Assembly (NCBI RefSeq): GCF_000226095.1
Contig: NC_016475.1
Coordinates: 806,001-870,000, forward strand
From: Thermothelomyces thermophilus ATCC 42464
Lineage: Eukaryota > Ascomycota > Sordariomycetes > Sordariales > Chaetomiaceae
Direction: 5' to 3'
Length of the DNA: 64,000 bases
The notes under the pieces are model-generated. The model saw nothing but the letters and a program-made list of their open reading frames with translations. It did not search any database and had not been told where the DNA came from. A program made the position numbers and the translations under genes. This document shows positions 23,201-33,743 of this stretch, piece after piece. Positions within the stretch are counted from its first letter, which is position 1. Each line of letters opens with the position of its first letter.

Positions 23201-23370
23201 CGGTACCTGCGGTAGAGTGGTCACAAATCCAGTCTATCGCGTCTGAGCGGCTGCAGCAGGGCCTTCAGTGGGCCGAAGAACAGTACGAGAGCGCCAAGGT
23301 CGCGGTCGGCCTGGCCGAGGCTACCGACGCTGTCAAGGACAAGGCATCTGGCCTCAAAGATGAATTGTGA
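20243..23370 (+). CDS. Conserved fungal protein of unknown function, helical and acidic
   Basis: Two exons, 20243-20415 and 20478-23370 (62-nt intron, GTAAGC donor, ATAG acceptor), give 1021 residues. The first exon encodes a Ser/Lys/Arg-rich lead ending in FSRTFSIAARLLTWY, and the join creates a hydrophobic anchor at about 59-73. Next comes a block with repeated PYY/PYV units (about 85-190) reminiscent of amphipathic repeats, a Ser/Thr linker, a charged coiled-coil-like stretch (about 330-570), an Ala-rich helix (about 573-666), an acidic Ser/Glu region (about 666-853), and a final helical part. I recall orthologues carrying the database name 'transcription factor hoxa13', but there is no homeodomain here; treat that name as an artefact. 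The layout suggests a membrane-anchored protein with amphipathic helices, possibly facing the ER or lipid droplets; this is inference. Confidence 0.85.
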
Positions 23371-23908
23371 GAAGTGCAGGGGGAGCTGAGAGTTCGTGAG
23401 GGGAGAAGAAAAGACTTCAAAGATGGAACAAAACAAAATAAAGAGCGTGGGGGAAGGGAAAGACCTGGGGATGATGCGAGATGATGATTACGCGTTCCGA
23501 GAAATCCCTGGCATATCTTAGTGACGCAGCAAGAGCTTGTCTATAAACCGGGAGTGAAAGAGGTGAGGGTGGGATGACGGGTCGATCGGATGGAGGTGGC
23601 AGCTAAGCTATTTGTATCATGGGCTTTCCTTTGTTGTATCACCATCTTATACCCTCTCTTTACACGGCCTACAAGTCCTGTGTCCTTGTCATGTCAGATC
23701 TTGTATGGGTGTTGGCGCCGGCGACCGGTCTACGTTTAATTACATCGCTTGAGTCAATGGAGCAGGTCCGACATAACATGTTTCTACCCAGGGAGCGCGA
23801 GTGGACGAAGCAAGACGACTTTCCATAGTTACGAAATTATATACGCTGAACATCAAAAAATAATGCAAGAATTACATCCGACGGGAAAGTTTTAATCCAT
23901 CAGTGGTA
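23371..23908. other. Intergenic between convergent genes
   Basis: 3' flanks of the genes at 20243-23370 and 23909-27772. No coding feature recognised; the open frame at 23619-23828 has no family resemblance. Confidence 0.55.
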
Positions 23909-26900
23909 TCAAGCAATCCATCCCATCATGCCGACCGGAACGTCCTTTTCAGACAGCTGCATATCCATGAACTCCTTGGTGGGAGGCAATTCTACTTCGA
24001 CTCCTTCATCGTAAGATTCATCATCATGGTCGTGGCGAGTGCTCTTCCCCGGCGCAGGTGTTAGCGCATCAACATCGTCCTGCTGCTGCTGCGGAGGATG
24101 CGCCAGATACGAGCTCCGCTGGCTCAACCGGGACCGCCTACTCTGGACCGACTGCCGGTTCTGTTGCAGCGGCGACACGAGGCTCGACGCCGCGTCCTCG
24201 CTGTCGTCGTCGTCCAGTTCCGAACCCTGTTCCGACACGCGGCTCAGCCCGCTCGCCCTGCTGAGCCGACTCGACTGCGTCGACATCCGCGCGCTGCCCC
24301 TCTTCTCCCGCGTCGTCGGCCCCGCCAGCGTCGACAACGGCTTGCGCGAGAATATGATCTCCCCTCCAGGCAGGCGGATTTCGTTCGCCTCCAGCGTCTC
24401 GGCGATGTCCAGCATCAGCACGTCCATCGGGCAGATGTACGCGACCCGCTTCCGCTCGCTCCACGCCAGGATGTGCCCGCACACGGCGCCCTGCTCGCGG
24501 TCGACCACCCACGCGCCGCTATCACCGGGGATGCCCATCGGGAGGACGGGCCGCCGTGGGCGGGGATAGGATCGGGACTGGGGCGGATACGTTCCTGCGA
24601 CTTGGTAAATGTGGCTCGGGGAGACGCGGCCGTAGATCTTGACCGACGCGATGGCTTGCAAGACCTGGCCGGTCTGCAAGCCGCTTGTGCGCGCCATGCA
24701 CTGCACCTCGAGACCCGGCAGGCTGGACGAGGGGACGACCGACGTTGGGTGGACAAAGGAAAACTCGTTGCCTTCGTCATCTGCGGGTTCGCTTTCCCAA
24801 GACATCCGCCGCCGGCCCTCAGATTTGGGCGCGGGAGTTAGGGTCGGGATGAGGTTTCCGTCTGGGGCTCGATCCTCGTTGAACTCGAACAAGGCCCAAT
24901 CGATTTCGTGGAGCAGGCCATTCTCGGTGCGGCGGCGGATCCCGCTGGATGCATACACCTCCCCGACGGAGTAGGTGTCCAGGTGGTCTTCGTCCTCCGT
25001 CTCGGCGGAGGGGTAGAAGCCCTCTGGGACATCGTCGAGTGCCGGCTGCGTGATGATGTACCCATCGCCACAACCCGGCTCGACGCCCGGAATGTCACCA
25101 GGCTCGGTGAACTGCTCGTCCTCCTCCTCCTCCTCCTCCTCCTCCTCCCCATCCGAGTAGTCGCTGGTGATGGCCGATTCGGACAGAGTGTCTAAGTCCG
25201 AGTCCGAAAACTCGCAGGCGTAGACCTCGCTCCCGCTGTCGGGGTCCGGCTCGCTGTGTTCGTACTGCTCAGCATACCAAGCCGCCAGGTCGGACCTCGG
25301 TCCGGCCATGCTTCTGGAGGGGCCGCCCTTTCCCGCTTGAACTACCTGGTCTGGATCATCCAGCATGTGGTGAACAGTCATCCCGTACTGCTTATTGTCC
25401 ACCATGATCAGACCGCCGAGGCTCACCGGTGGGAGATGGCGGTCGCCGATCCAGGCCCCAATGCTGGCACCATTTCTCGGTCGCTCCTGAAATCCTGGAT
25501 TAGCCGCCACGACCTCCTCTTGTCCTTCGTCAACTGACTTCGCCATGCTCCGGCTGGGCTGCTTTCGTGACCGGAGGACTTGGCCCCGGCACACCTTGAG
25601 CGCCACGCCGGCAGTGCCGTCGAATAGGTTACCCAGCTTCTTCTTCAGAATGGCTTTGACCTTTCCCACGGAAGTGCAGACAACAAGAACCGTCGGCTTG
25701 GTCTGCTGCGGGCTCTCGCCAATCGACTCGAGCGATATCTCGACCGATTCGGGATTCTTGCGATAGAAGTGGCGCAGGGCAGAGTTAATCTGGGGCATGA
25801 AGACCGTGTTCCACTTCTCGATTATGTCCGGAGGGAGGGGGGCGTGTGGATAGAGCCGCATCTTCTTGGACGACCTTATGGACTCCTCGGCTGTGCTGTC
25901 GTTAGTCCGGGTCCCTAGTATGTTGGGAAAGATGATGAACGCACCTTGACTTTCCGCTTGCGCCTCTTCCTGGGATGACTCGACCGCACTGCGTTGTTCA
26001 GGCTTGCTTTCCGGTTTCTGGGACGAGGGCGAATCCTCGGACTTGCGCACTGAAGGGCCCGCCGTGGCGGGCTGCACGGGCTCTGGACGAGGCTCGCCAA
26101 GGTCATCGCCCAGCCGCTCTTCTAGGTTGCTGACGCCATCCAGGATACAGCAGGCCTCTAGGTACCTGCTCGCCTTGAACTGAACGCGTGACACAATCTG
26201 CTCGGTGGTTTGACCCCCAGCGATCTCTTGGTCAACGGCATTCCAGCAGGTCTGAACGGCCTTCATGTAGAGCGAGCCGCAGCGGATTGCGAGCTGTTCC
26301 AGGACCGACTCCGGCAGGGTCGGCGACTCCGTATTTGGCACCAGGTTCTCGAGCTTGGTCCAGAGACCGACGGACAGGAGGATCATGGCGAGGGAGTAGA
26401 GGTCAAAGGTCTTGGAGTCTGCATTATTGGCCAAGGGCGACAGGGTGCTGTTTCTGGGGTCGAGCGGGTGCTTGTACAAGGAGTAGGGCTTGGGGGCGTC
26501 CTGCGACTGCGGGTCCGAGAAGATGTCAAAGGACGATATCAGGGGCCGCCTGATGTCTACCTCGCCTTGTGTGATCCCGCTGACCTCGGGGTCTGTTCCG
26601 ACCGCATTGCAAAACGAGATGTTCTCGCTGATGAGGTTTCCGTGGGTGATGCCCCGCGCGTGCATGTCAAAGACGGTGTTCGCGAGGTTAGCGGCGAGCC
26701 GGAACTTGGCTTCGAGCTTAGGCTCGAAATCTGGGCGGGCTAGCAGGTCGGAAAGTGAGCATAAGTTGTAGAGGGGATTCTGGGTGAGGTGCTCAAAGGT
26801 GACGGGGTTGAAAGTCCGCGGAAACTGGTAGACGAGGCCGAACCTGGAGTTGTCCATGTCCTCGAAGTAGCCCAGCAGGCGCGGCAAGCCCGTCCACGAC

Positions 26901-27772
26901 CCGGGTGGCCGTTGCGGCTCCTGCTGCAGACCGGCCGACACCTTCTCGAAACGCCCCATGGATGGCGAGATGCCCGTCATCGAGTAGATGGGGTCGAAGG
27001 GGGCGTACTCGAGAAGCAGCGGAGCATGCGGCTGTCGCCCGCCGGCTGTGCTCTGTGTTAGCTCGGCGTAGGCTTGCTTGCTCATGAACACAATCTCGCG
27101 AGGGCGCTCCTGCTCAGCAAGCTCCGTCATGGGCTCGGCCTGCAAGGAGCGTAGGTTGGTCAACGACTTGGGATCGATCTGTCGGGGCGTCTGGATCCTG
27201 GACGACTCGAACGGGCGCAGGTCCTCTGGGGCGGGAGTCGGGGCAGGCATTCTCTGACGCAGAGCGGCCGAGGCCTGCGATGACCTCGTCCGAGAGAGAT
27301 CATACAGAGTGTCGATGGAGGTGGTCAGATCGCGGATGAGATCCTCGAACCGATTCTTGTCCCAGACAACCATCCGGATCTTCTCGCCCTTCTTCGCGGC
27401 TTCCTCGGGCTCGACCTTCTCACCCGCCAAGCGGCGCGAGCTGTGCCAAAGCGGCTCGGCCTCGGCGAGAATGTCCTTGATGGTCGACATGATGCTGCCG
27501 ACAACCTCACTGAGCCCGGCCTTGTTGAGGGACGAGTCTATCAGCACCTCGGCCGACTGGCTGGGATCGGACCACTCAAGACCCCAGGTGACAAGGCGGT
27601 CCTTCTGGATGCGCAACTTGCGGTGGAGCGCCTTGATCTCCGGATCAGCCTCGGCATGGTGGACGGGTTCTTTGACGAAGTCGGACGACTTTTTGGTGTC
27701 GTTGTACAACCGGCTCAGCCGGCGCTGGAAGGCCGGCAGCTGGACGCCGCCCATAGGGATGAAGGAGTCCAT
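23909..27772 (-). CDS. HeLo-like / pseudokinase / chymotrypsin-fold serine protease fusion
   Basis: Single exon, 1287 residues. Residues about 1-160 are helical; IKALHRKLRIQKDRLVTWG (46-64) resembles the core helix of HeLo (prion-inhibition and propagation) domains. About 290-545 is kinase-like: a hinge GLVYQFP (312-318), then HGNLISEN (377-384) where kinases have HRDLxxxN, and SFD (414-416) near the DFG position, so catalysis is unlikely. After a Pro/Ser/Glu linker (about 555-610), residues 640-740 form a conserved-looking alpha/beta block. The C-terminal part reads as a PA-clan serine protease: TVHHM (His801 or 802), EIDWALF (Asp958) and IPGDSGAW (Ser1085). A long acidic insert with a 10-residue Glu run (about 835-940) separates His and Asp. 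The tail (1155-1287) is Ser-rich and disordered. HeLo domains are membrane-active in fungal incompatibility, so a role in regulated cell death or immunity is plausible but inferred. Confidence 0.85.
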   Translation of the reverse strand: MDSFIPMGGVQLPAFQRRLSRLYNDTKKSSDFVKEPVHHAEADPEIKALHRKLRIQKDRLVTWGLEWSDPSQSAEVLIDSSLNKAGLSEVVGSIMSTIKDILAEAEPLWHSSRRLAGEKVEPEEAAKKGEKIRMVVWDKNRFEDLIRDLTTSIDTLYDLSRTRSSQASAALRQRMPAPTPAPEDLRPFESSRIQTPRQIDPKSLTNLRSLQAEPMTELAEQERPREIVFMSKQAYAELTQSTAGGRQPHAPLLLEYAPFDPIYSMTGISPSMGRFEKVSAGLQQEPQRPPGSWTGLPRLLGYFEDMDNSRFGLVYQFPRTFNPVTFEHLTQNPLYNLCSLSDLLARPDFEPKLEAKFRLAANLANTVFDMHARGITHGNLISENISFCNAVGTDPEVSGITQGEVDIRRPLISSFDIFSDPQSQDAPKPYSLYKHPLDPRNSTLSPLANNADSKTFDLYSLAMILLSVGLWTKLENLVPNTESPTLPESVLEQLAIRCGSLYMKAVQTCWNAVDQEIAGGQTTEQIVSRVQFKASRYLEACCILDGVSNLEERLGDDLGEPRPEPVQPATAGPSVRKSEDSPSSQKPESKPEQRSAVESSQEEAQAESQGAFIIFPNILGTRTNDSTAEESIRSSKKMRLYPHAPLPPDIIEKWNTVFMPQINSALRHFYRKNPESVEISLESIGESPQQTKPTVLVVCTSVGKVKAILKKKLGNLFDGTAGVALKVCRGQVLRSRKQPSRSMAKSVDEGQEEVVAANPGFQERPRNGASIGAWIGDRHLPPVSLGGLIMVDNKQYGMTVHHMLDDPDQVVQAGKGGPSRSMAGPRSDLAAWYAEQYEHSEPDPDSGSEVYACEFSDSDLDTLSESAITSDYSDGEEEEEEEEEDEQFTEPGDIPGVEPGCGDGYIITQPALDDVPEGFYPSAETEDEDHLDTYSVGEVYASSGIRRRTENGLLHEIDWALFEFNEDRAPDGNLIPTLTPAPKSEGRRRMSWESEPADDEGNEFSFVHPTSVVPSSSLPGLEVQCMARTSGLQTGQVLQAIASVKIYGRVSPSHIYQVAGTYPPQSRSYPRPRRPVLPMGIPGDSGAWVVDREQGAVCGHILAWSERKRVAYICPMDVLMLDIAETLEANEIRLPGGEIIFSRKPLSTLAGPTTREKRGSARMSTQSSRLSRASGLSRVSEQGSELDDDDSEDAASSLVSPLQQNRQSVQSRRSRLSQRSSYLAHPPQQQQDDVDALTPAPGKSTRHDHDDESYDEGVEVELPPTKEFMDMQLSEKDVPVGMMGWIA

Positions 27773-29684
27773 GGTGGGAGATCAAATGGCGAGCTGTCCA
27801 GATGGTTGATGGACAAGGAACAAAAGTCGGCCGCTTCGAGCGGCGGTCTCGTTTGGCGCCAAAACAGGATGTGAATGAACGTGATGATCAGTCCATGGGT
27901 TGCACAAAAGTGATTCGAAAGCTCCTCAATTTGGTTGCTCGGCTCCCGTTTGCGGTGAACGTAGCGCGGTTCCACCCAGGCCCGTTCGGCTGAGTAAGGT
28001 GTTGAAGAAGCGAGCGAGCGCGCTTTTGGGTGTGTGAGTGCTGACTGTCCGGTGAAGAAGCCGCGCGTTACGGTAGCAAGTGCAGCTTGTGAGCCCAAAG
28101 CTAGATGGGAGGGGTAATTAACTCCCTGATAAAATGGGACAGACAGACGGTTCTCGGGAATCCACGAGAGGGCGGGCGGGTTTGCCAAAAAGGACCTCCC
28201 TGCTGCAATTGACAGCCCTTAATAGAGACTCAGCGGGACCCCGGACGACAAACAGGAGAGGAGCTTTTACGATCCATGGCGTTGTTGAAGCGGCGACGAC
28301 CTGTCGAGGCGAATTGCCATTTCGTTATTTCGGTGCCTACCAGAGAAGTGCGGAACGCTGCTGCCTGGTGCCTCAACCAATCCCGCACCAGCAACGCGTC
28401 CCGTTTGGGTTGCACCAAAGCCGTTGCCTTGGACCTGGCCTGGGTGCTGCACGTGATTTTGGCACCTGAAACGGGGCAATGTGGGGTCTGTTAGTCCGAC
28501 TTGGCCGGCTCCGACAGACCCACTTCTCCGAAACGGCGACGAGCACATGGGTTTGTTTGGAGGATTGAAATCAATCGGATACCTCCGTCGTAGTGGCCTG
28601 AATCACACAGAAATATAGGACTTTTGTTTATTATCACAAATAAACAAGGTTGTTCGGCATCAACGTCTGTATTTTCGGAGATGAGATGTTGGGTCGAGCA
28701 GTTATGCGTAGTGTGCGGATAATAAGCTCTGCAAGTTGATGCTTAATTACATGGGCACAGTTCACGACTCAAAGGAGAACTCAGGGACTAGTATCGATAA
28801 TTAAAGGCAGGCATGGGGCTAAAAAGCAATAGGCCAACGGTGTCAGATACCAGACGGGCTGGAAAAAGCTGATCAAGCCTCGGGGCATTAGTACCATGGC
28901 GATTTACCCCGTTGATGTCGGGAGTTGTACCCCCCAGCCTTTTCAAAAGATTCAACCACACGAAATAGAACGGGGGGTTATGGCAGACAAATTTCCACAT
29001 GGGCCAAGTTTGTCGGATCATGGACGCGCTATCGCGGCATGCTTTTTCCCCCTTCCTCCCCCCTCAAAACAGAGCCCTGCAGCCTGTAGTTGGAAATTAC
29101 TAAGCTTTCTCCCTTTGTGGAATGGATGGATGGATACGAAATCAACAATCTTCGGATCTCTGCTATAGTGGTGAGGATGGATTTGGAGGAAGAAGGAAGA
29201 GGTCGTCCAGGGCCATCCTGTAGGAAGATGTAGGTGGCTGCAACCCTGGTAGGGCTGGGAACCCTAGTAGGGCCCAGTCTACCACACCCTTCGATGCCTG
29301 CGAGAGTTCTAGTGGTCTACCGAAGGCTTCACCGCCATCTGGAGCTAAACCTTGGAGTTGTCTGATGCCTCAACACGGTTTTAGTGTCTCCTGAAAATCT
29401 TCGGCCTGGAGCGCGTGGTCATCATCCGCCACCTCTTCAATTCTCATGCCTACGAGATTCAGGCATAAAGATAGTGTTTTGCCCAAGTATTGTCGGTGAT
29501 CCCCCGACACAACCGGCCATGGGTAGAAGGGGTTCGGTTTTGACAGAAATTAGCGGGTAATTAGATAGACCTTAGAGCCGATGCTACTTGGCCTGCACTC
29601 AAGAATGTCTTCATCCCATCTTCGCTTTCGGTGACTGGAGCAACCATCACCCGCTTTTGTTGCTTTGTACACGTTCAAAACAGG
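27773..29684. other. Intergenic, promoter of the HeLo-protease gene
   Basis: Upstream of the minus-strand gene starting at 27772. Open frames on both strands between 27800 and 28550 are overlapping and without domains. The stretch 29160-29520 holds short internal repeats of ccctrgtagggc type (29248-29277). No tRNA or rRNA signature seen. Confidence 0.5.
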
Positions 29685-30053
29685 ATGCAACTCACCAGCC
29701 TCATTGCCGCTTCTTCTTGCTCTGGTTGGCGCCACAAACGCCGCGCCAACCGCCGCGCCAACCGACGGCTTCCAGCACGCGGTCCAATTCCAGATGTGAA
29801 ACTGGGACTGCCGTGCATCCGGTGCCCACACCTGGGGAACAGTCTCTCGTGCCGAACCGATCGACGAGTGTCTTCCTCTTTCTCTGAAGACACGCGCCCT
29901 CGAGATCAAAACGATTCGCGAGGGATGACGCGGTACGTTCGTCTCTTGACCACTGCGCACGAATCATTACCCCTAGTGCTATCCTTTGCGGTCGTGACCG
30001 ACTGCCATATATCTACAAAGAAGCTGATCATGCCGATGTATCGTTATAATTAG
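29685..30053 (+). pseudogene. Remnant of a small secreted protein gene
   Basis: A start codon at 29685 opens a segment that looks like a signal peptide with an Ala/Pro/Thr-rich mature start, and a cysteine-containing region of the type seen in small secreted fungal proteins follows over about 29760-29930. The parts do not lie in one open frame, and at least three breaks are apparent, so the locus looks dead. The family is not identified. The intact alternatives in this stretch (29631-30053 plus strand, 29550-29960 minus strand) have compositions less like real protein. Confidence 0.35.
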
Positions 30054-30880
30054 TGACGGCTTTCCAGGACCCCTTGTGCGGTCATGAGAGGCCGTCCTGT
30101 AAAGAGACTAATACCGGGTGCCTCTGGACCGATCGCCCCTACAGAGCTTATAAGATCACCTGCGAGTAGTCGCACGCTCAGAACCGTCTTCATGAATCCC
30201 ATGCGTTTTCAATAAACTGAGGTTATAACTAGTTGGACATGGAAGGCATTGTATCATTTGAAGCTATAGTCATGAGGTGCCGGGCGATGGCAATGCATCA
30301 TATACGGCCGTCTGCGAGACCACGGTTGACGTGATCTGCAGCTCTTCGCCTCTTCAGCGGTCACACCATTCAACAACTTAGCGTCAATTCAAGACAATGA
30401 AGACGTTTTAAGGCGCGCCCGCAACATATACTATGTCTTGTGTCCGTTTCGGAGCTGTCTCCCCTATCTACCATAATTACCGAGGAACCTTATTTAATAC
30501 CTGTAATAGAAGAGTAGTGTATTGAGGTAATGCACTGGCCCCCAAGAAACAGCGAGCTAGAACCTGGTGAAGGGGGCTCTTCCTTCGAGGTTGAGCAACT
30601 ATACGATCCATTGCTCTAACCAGCATCCGTTGCCCTGTTTTATCCTGGTCGAGGTAGTCTCTGGATAGTGTACGTTATCACTTTCAACTCTCTTTGGTTG
30701 TTAGATTGCCTGGGACGGTTATGCGCCTTGTACGGCTCGTCATGGACAGAATGATCATCAAGGGGCAGAAGATAATAAAGTTGGAAGATCAATCCGTATT
30801 ATTATTAATAATTAGGTACTTGCTCAGCCGTTACATAATTAATACACCTCCAATGGCTTCATGACGTTAAACCACCCGAT
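30054..30880. other. Intergenic, nothing recognised
   Basis: No coding, RNA or repeat feature recognised. Base composition is mixed, with a TA-rich part at 30790-30845 just beyond the 3' end of the DUF3405 gene. Confidence 0.5.
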
Positions 30881-32927
30881 TTACCTTCTCAATGGAGTGT
30901 ATAATAGGCCGCCTCTCCTTAACCTCCACCACCGGAGGCCGGCCGCGGCAAGGCACAAAATGAAGACGACCACGCCGCCCATAGCTGCATACGCAACCGG
31001 GCCCGGTCCGGCCGGGAGGTCTATCAGGTTTTCATTCGTTTTCACGGGATGGAGCATCATGTTGGGAGCATAGATCTTCCCATCCTCGCTCCTCCAGAGC
31101 AGATACGGCAGGTCATCGCTATCGTTTCCGCCCCGGAACCCGCGGGAAAGCCACGCGTCGTAGATCTTGTCCGGGAAAGCAGACGAATACCAGAAGGACG
31201 CAGACGTGGTGATGTAGGCGTGCGGCGTGATTCGGTAGATTGCCTCGCCTCTGGCCATGCCGACCATGCCCGGCTTTTTGTGGGATTCGACGTCGCCAGG
31301 CCCGTTGTACATCTCGTTCATCTTGTCGAGAGGCCACTGCGGATCCCGGTAGACCGGATGCGGCGGCGCAACGAGCTTGAGGCCGTGCCAGAGCGCAAAG
31401 GACGGGAGAGTAACCTCGGAATGCACCGCGAGACCTTGGACGGCTTGGGCGTGGTGCGCGGCGAGCAGCAGCGTCCTACTGGCGCGGCCCATGGCTGGCT
31501 GGCACATCCAGCGCGGCGTTCCTGTGCCGGCTCTGAGCCCTTGGTACCAATGCCTCCACGCCCAGTCAACCATATACTGGACGTGCGTACAGGGGCCGAC
31601 GGCGATGAAATCGGCCTCTTCGCCGACGCCCCACTCGAAGTTGTCGTCCCGGGGGTCGTCGACGGGCGGCCGCGGTCCGATGGGCTCAAAATCTTGGATT
31701 CTCATGTCCCACCCCAGGCCACCTCCGCCCTCAAGGGTCGCGTTGACAGCCGCGAGCAGGTCCGAGTAGTTGCCGTGGAACGTGGGCATGTAGAACCAAG
31801 TGCTCCGCTCTATCGACTGCTTGCGAGGCTGCGCGCGCGCAAAATCCGACATGGCCGCGAGATAGCGTCCTGCATGCCCCGTGAATCGAACGTCTAGCTC
31901 TAGCTGCCAGTAGTGGTCGAATTCCGGGTAGAACAATCCGAAGAGCTGGAGGGGCTGCATTACTTGGTACGTGGTGATGTGCGACTTGATTCTTGGATAC
32001 CAACTTTGCAGCAGAGTCTCGTCGAACAGGACTGCCATGCCTTGGAATTCCGGGGGCACCAGCTCCCTGACAGCCCGCTGGTAGTTTTCTTCGCTGGAGA
32101 AGATATTCCGCTCCTTGTTCTTGACGTCGACGAGTATGAAGGCGGTGTACTCGCCACCATACCGCAGAGCTGTCTCTGCGATGGTCGCGCGAAGATTCAC
32201 CAAGTCCTCCTTGGTATAGTTGTAGCCTTCAAAAGCGCGGAAGACGATGGCAGTTCGGGGCACGTGCTCAGCCGCTTGCGGATGGATAGCCGGCAGCCTC
32301 ACCTCCTCGCCCGGCTTGCGCATACGGAAGCGTCTCTCAGTCGGACGTATTGGCGTTGTGTCCTTGAATCTCCGGGCGTTTCGCTCCAGGCATTGGTTTT
32401 GCAAGGCTGCCCAATCTGTCGAGTTCCAAGCCACTTTAATCCTGTCGTAAGACGGCTTCTCCTCCTCCCAGCCGTACGGTCCATAGCGTTCCGCAGCTGT
32501 CATCCAGGTCTGACCCAGGCCCAGAGTTTCGTGGGAGCCCACAAATGGGCGCGGATACGCTGCCATAAGCGGTCAGACTGAAAACTCGTGGAGGAGGGCG
32601 ATAAATACATTAGCTTGTCAACTTACAGATATCGATGATGCTCTCACGCAGATTGTCATCGTTCTCCTCTGAGCCCAGGACTAATCCCCTTGGGCCAACA
32701 CAGGGAACCCGCGGTGGCGCAAAGCTCCATTCTTTAATATTTGTCTCGCGGGGTGATGCCGTCTTGATGGCGGGCCTAGCATTGGGATCTGGCCGCCCGT
32801 GTGCTAATGGCAAAGGCTCGAGACGCGCGTCATCACGGGTCACGAGTAGTGTGCCCACCAGACCTAGCGACAGCGCAATAAAAAGCAAAGCCAAGACGCG
32901 AATTCGGGGGAACCCAACTTTAGTCAT
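30881..32927 (-). CDS. DUF3405 family membrane-anchored glycosyltransferase-like protein
   Basis: Two exons on the minus strand, 32927-32627 and 32559-30881, joined across a 67-nt intron (GTAAGT donor, GCAG acceptor), give 659 residues. The join restores the conserved RPFVGSHETLGLGQT segment directly after the IIDI end of exon 1, which supports it. The ATG at 32927 puts a signal anchor at residues 11-29, giving type II topology; a second hydrophobic helix lies at 622-642, followed by a basic tail. DUF3405 proteins occur widely in filamentous fungi, often as several paralogues; the WQLELDVRF motif in the middle resembles the acidic metal-binding site of GT-A-fold transferases. Biochemical function is not established to my knowledge. 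Confidence 0.88.
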
Positions 32928-33743
32928 ATCGTAGTCCCGGCTATGATTTCCCCAGTTATTGCGCTGTTGTACTTGCAGTACAAAAGCCAAAGGGGTTAGT
33001 GTATGTAGGTGTGACGTGCTCAAGCATGAGAACGAGCTAATGTGGATAGAATCGGGAGAACTGTGCTTGATTGGCAGGGAAGAATCCTTGTGTATGTAGC
33101 GGCCGGGATCTGCGGCGTGCACGGACAACCTACGGGTGTGATTGGGCAGGCGAAACAGAGCTGACTGCGAAAGGTATTGTATGTACAGTACGAATTACAT
33201 ACCATAAGTTGCGCAGTAACTACCCTAGCTAGGCGAAAGTCTCTACGAGTAGGGTCTTGAGTACTGTATGTACGTCCGTACATGCATCTGAGGTTGTGAA
33301 GGGAATTGCCCCTGGGAGGGTCAGGTAAGGTAGTTGCTGATCCACTTTCGGTTCCGTTGAGTGGCCCAGACCACAGCAGATTTTGCCCGATCTCGTCAGG
33401 CACGACAGGGCTGAGGCAGGCGCCGGGCGCCAGGGCGGTTCTCGCTCACCTACATACAAACCGAGTCAATCGGCTTTTCCCCCAGGTTAGCTCCGTCTTG
33501 ATCCACCGTAGTGTATTGGCGGGTGCGGGGCGGCGGGACAAAACCTGTTTTGGCGTGCCTGGTTTCTTTGGCCAGACCAGGCCATCTCTTATTAGATGTT
33601 CAGCAAATTCGACCCTCCAAGATGGCGAGTCAACATGTGTTCCGGGCTCTCTACCGACAAAAGTGCGCAGGATGCTGGCCAGGTTCCATCCTTCAAACAA
33701 GTAGCCCTAGCCGTCGCTGACGCTTCCCGGGGACCCCGCCATC
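32928..33743. other. Divergent intergenic region
   Basis: Upstream of the DUF3405 gene (leftward) and of the decayed histidine kinase gene (rightward). Several gtac-rich words (33180-33290) including tgtacagtac resemble the palindrome found at 19099. No coding feature recognised. Confidence 0.5.
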
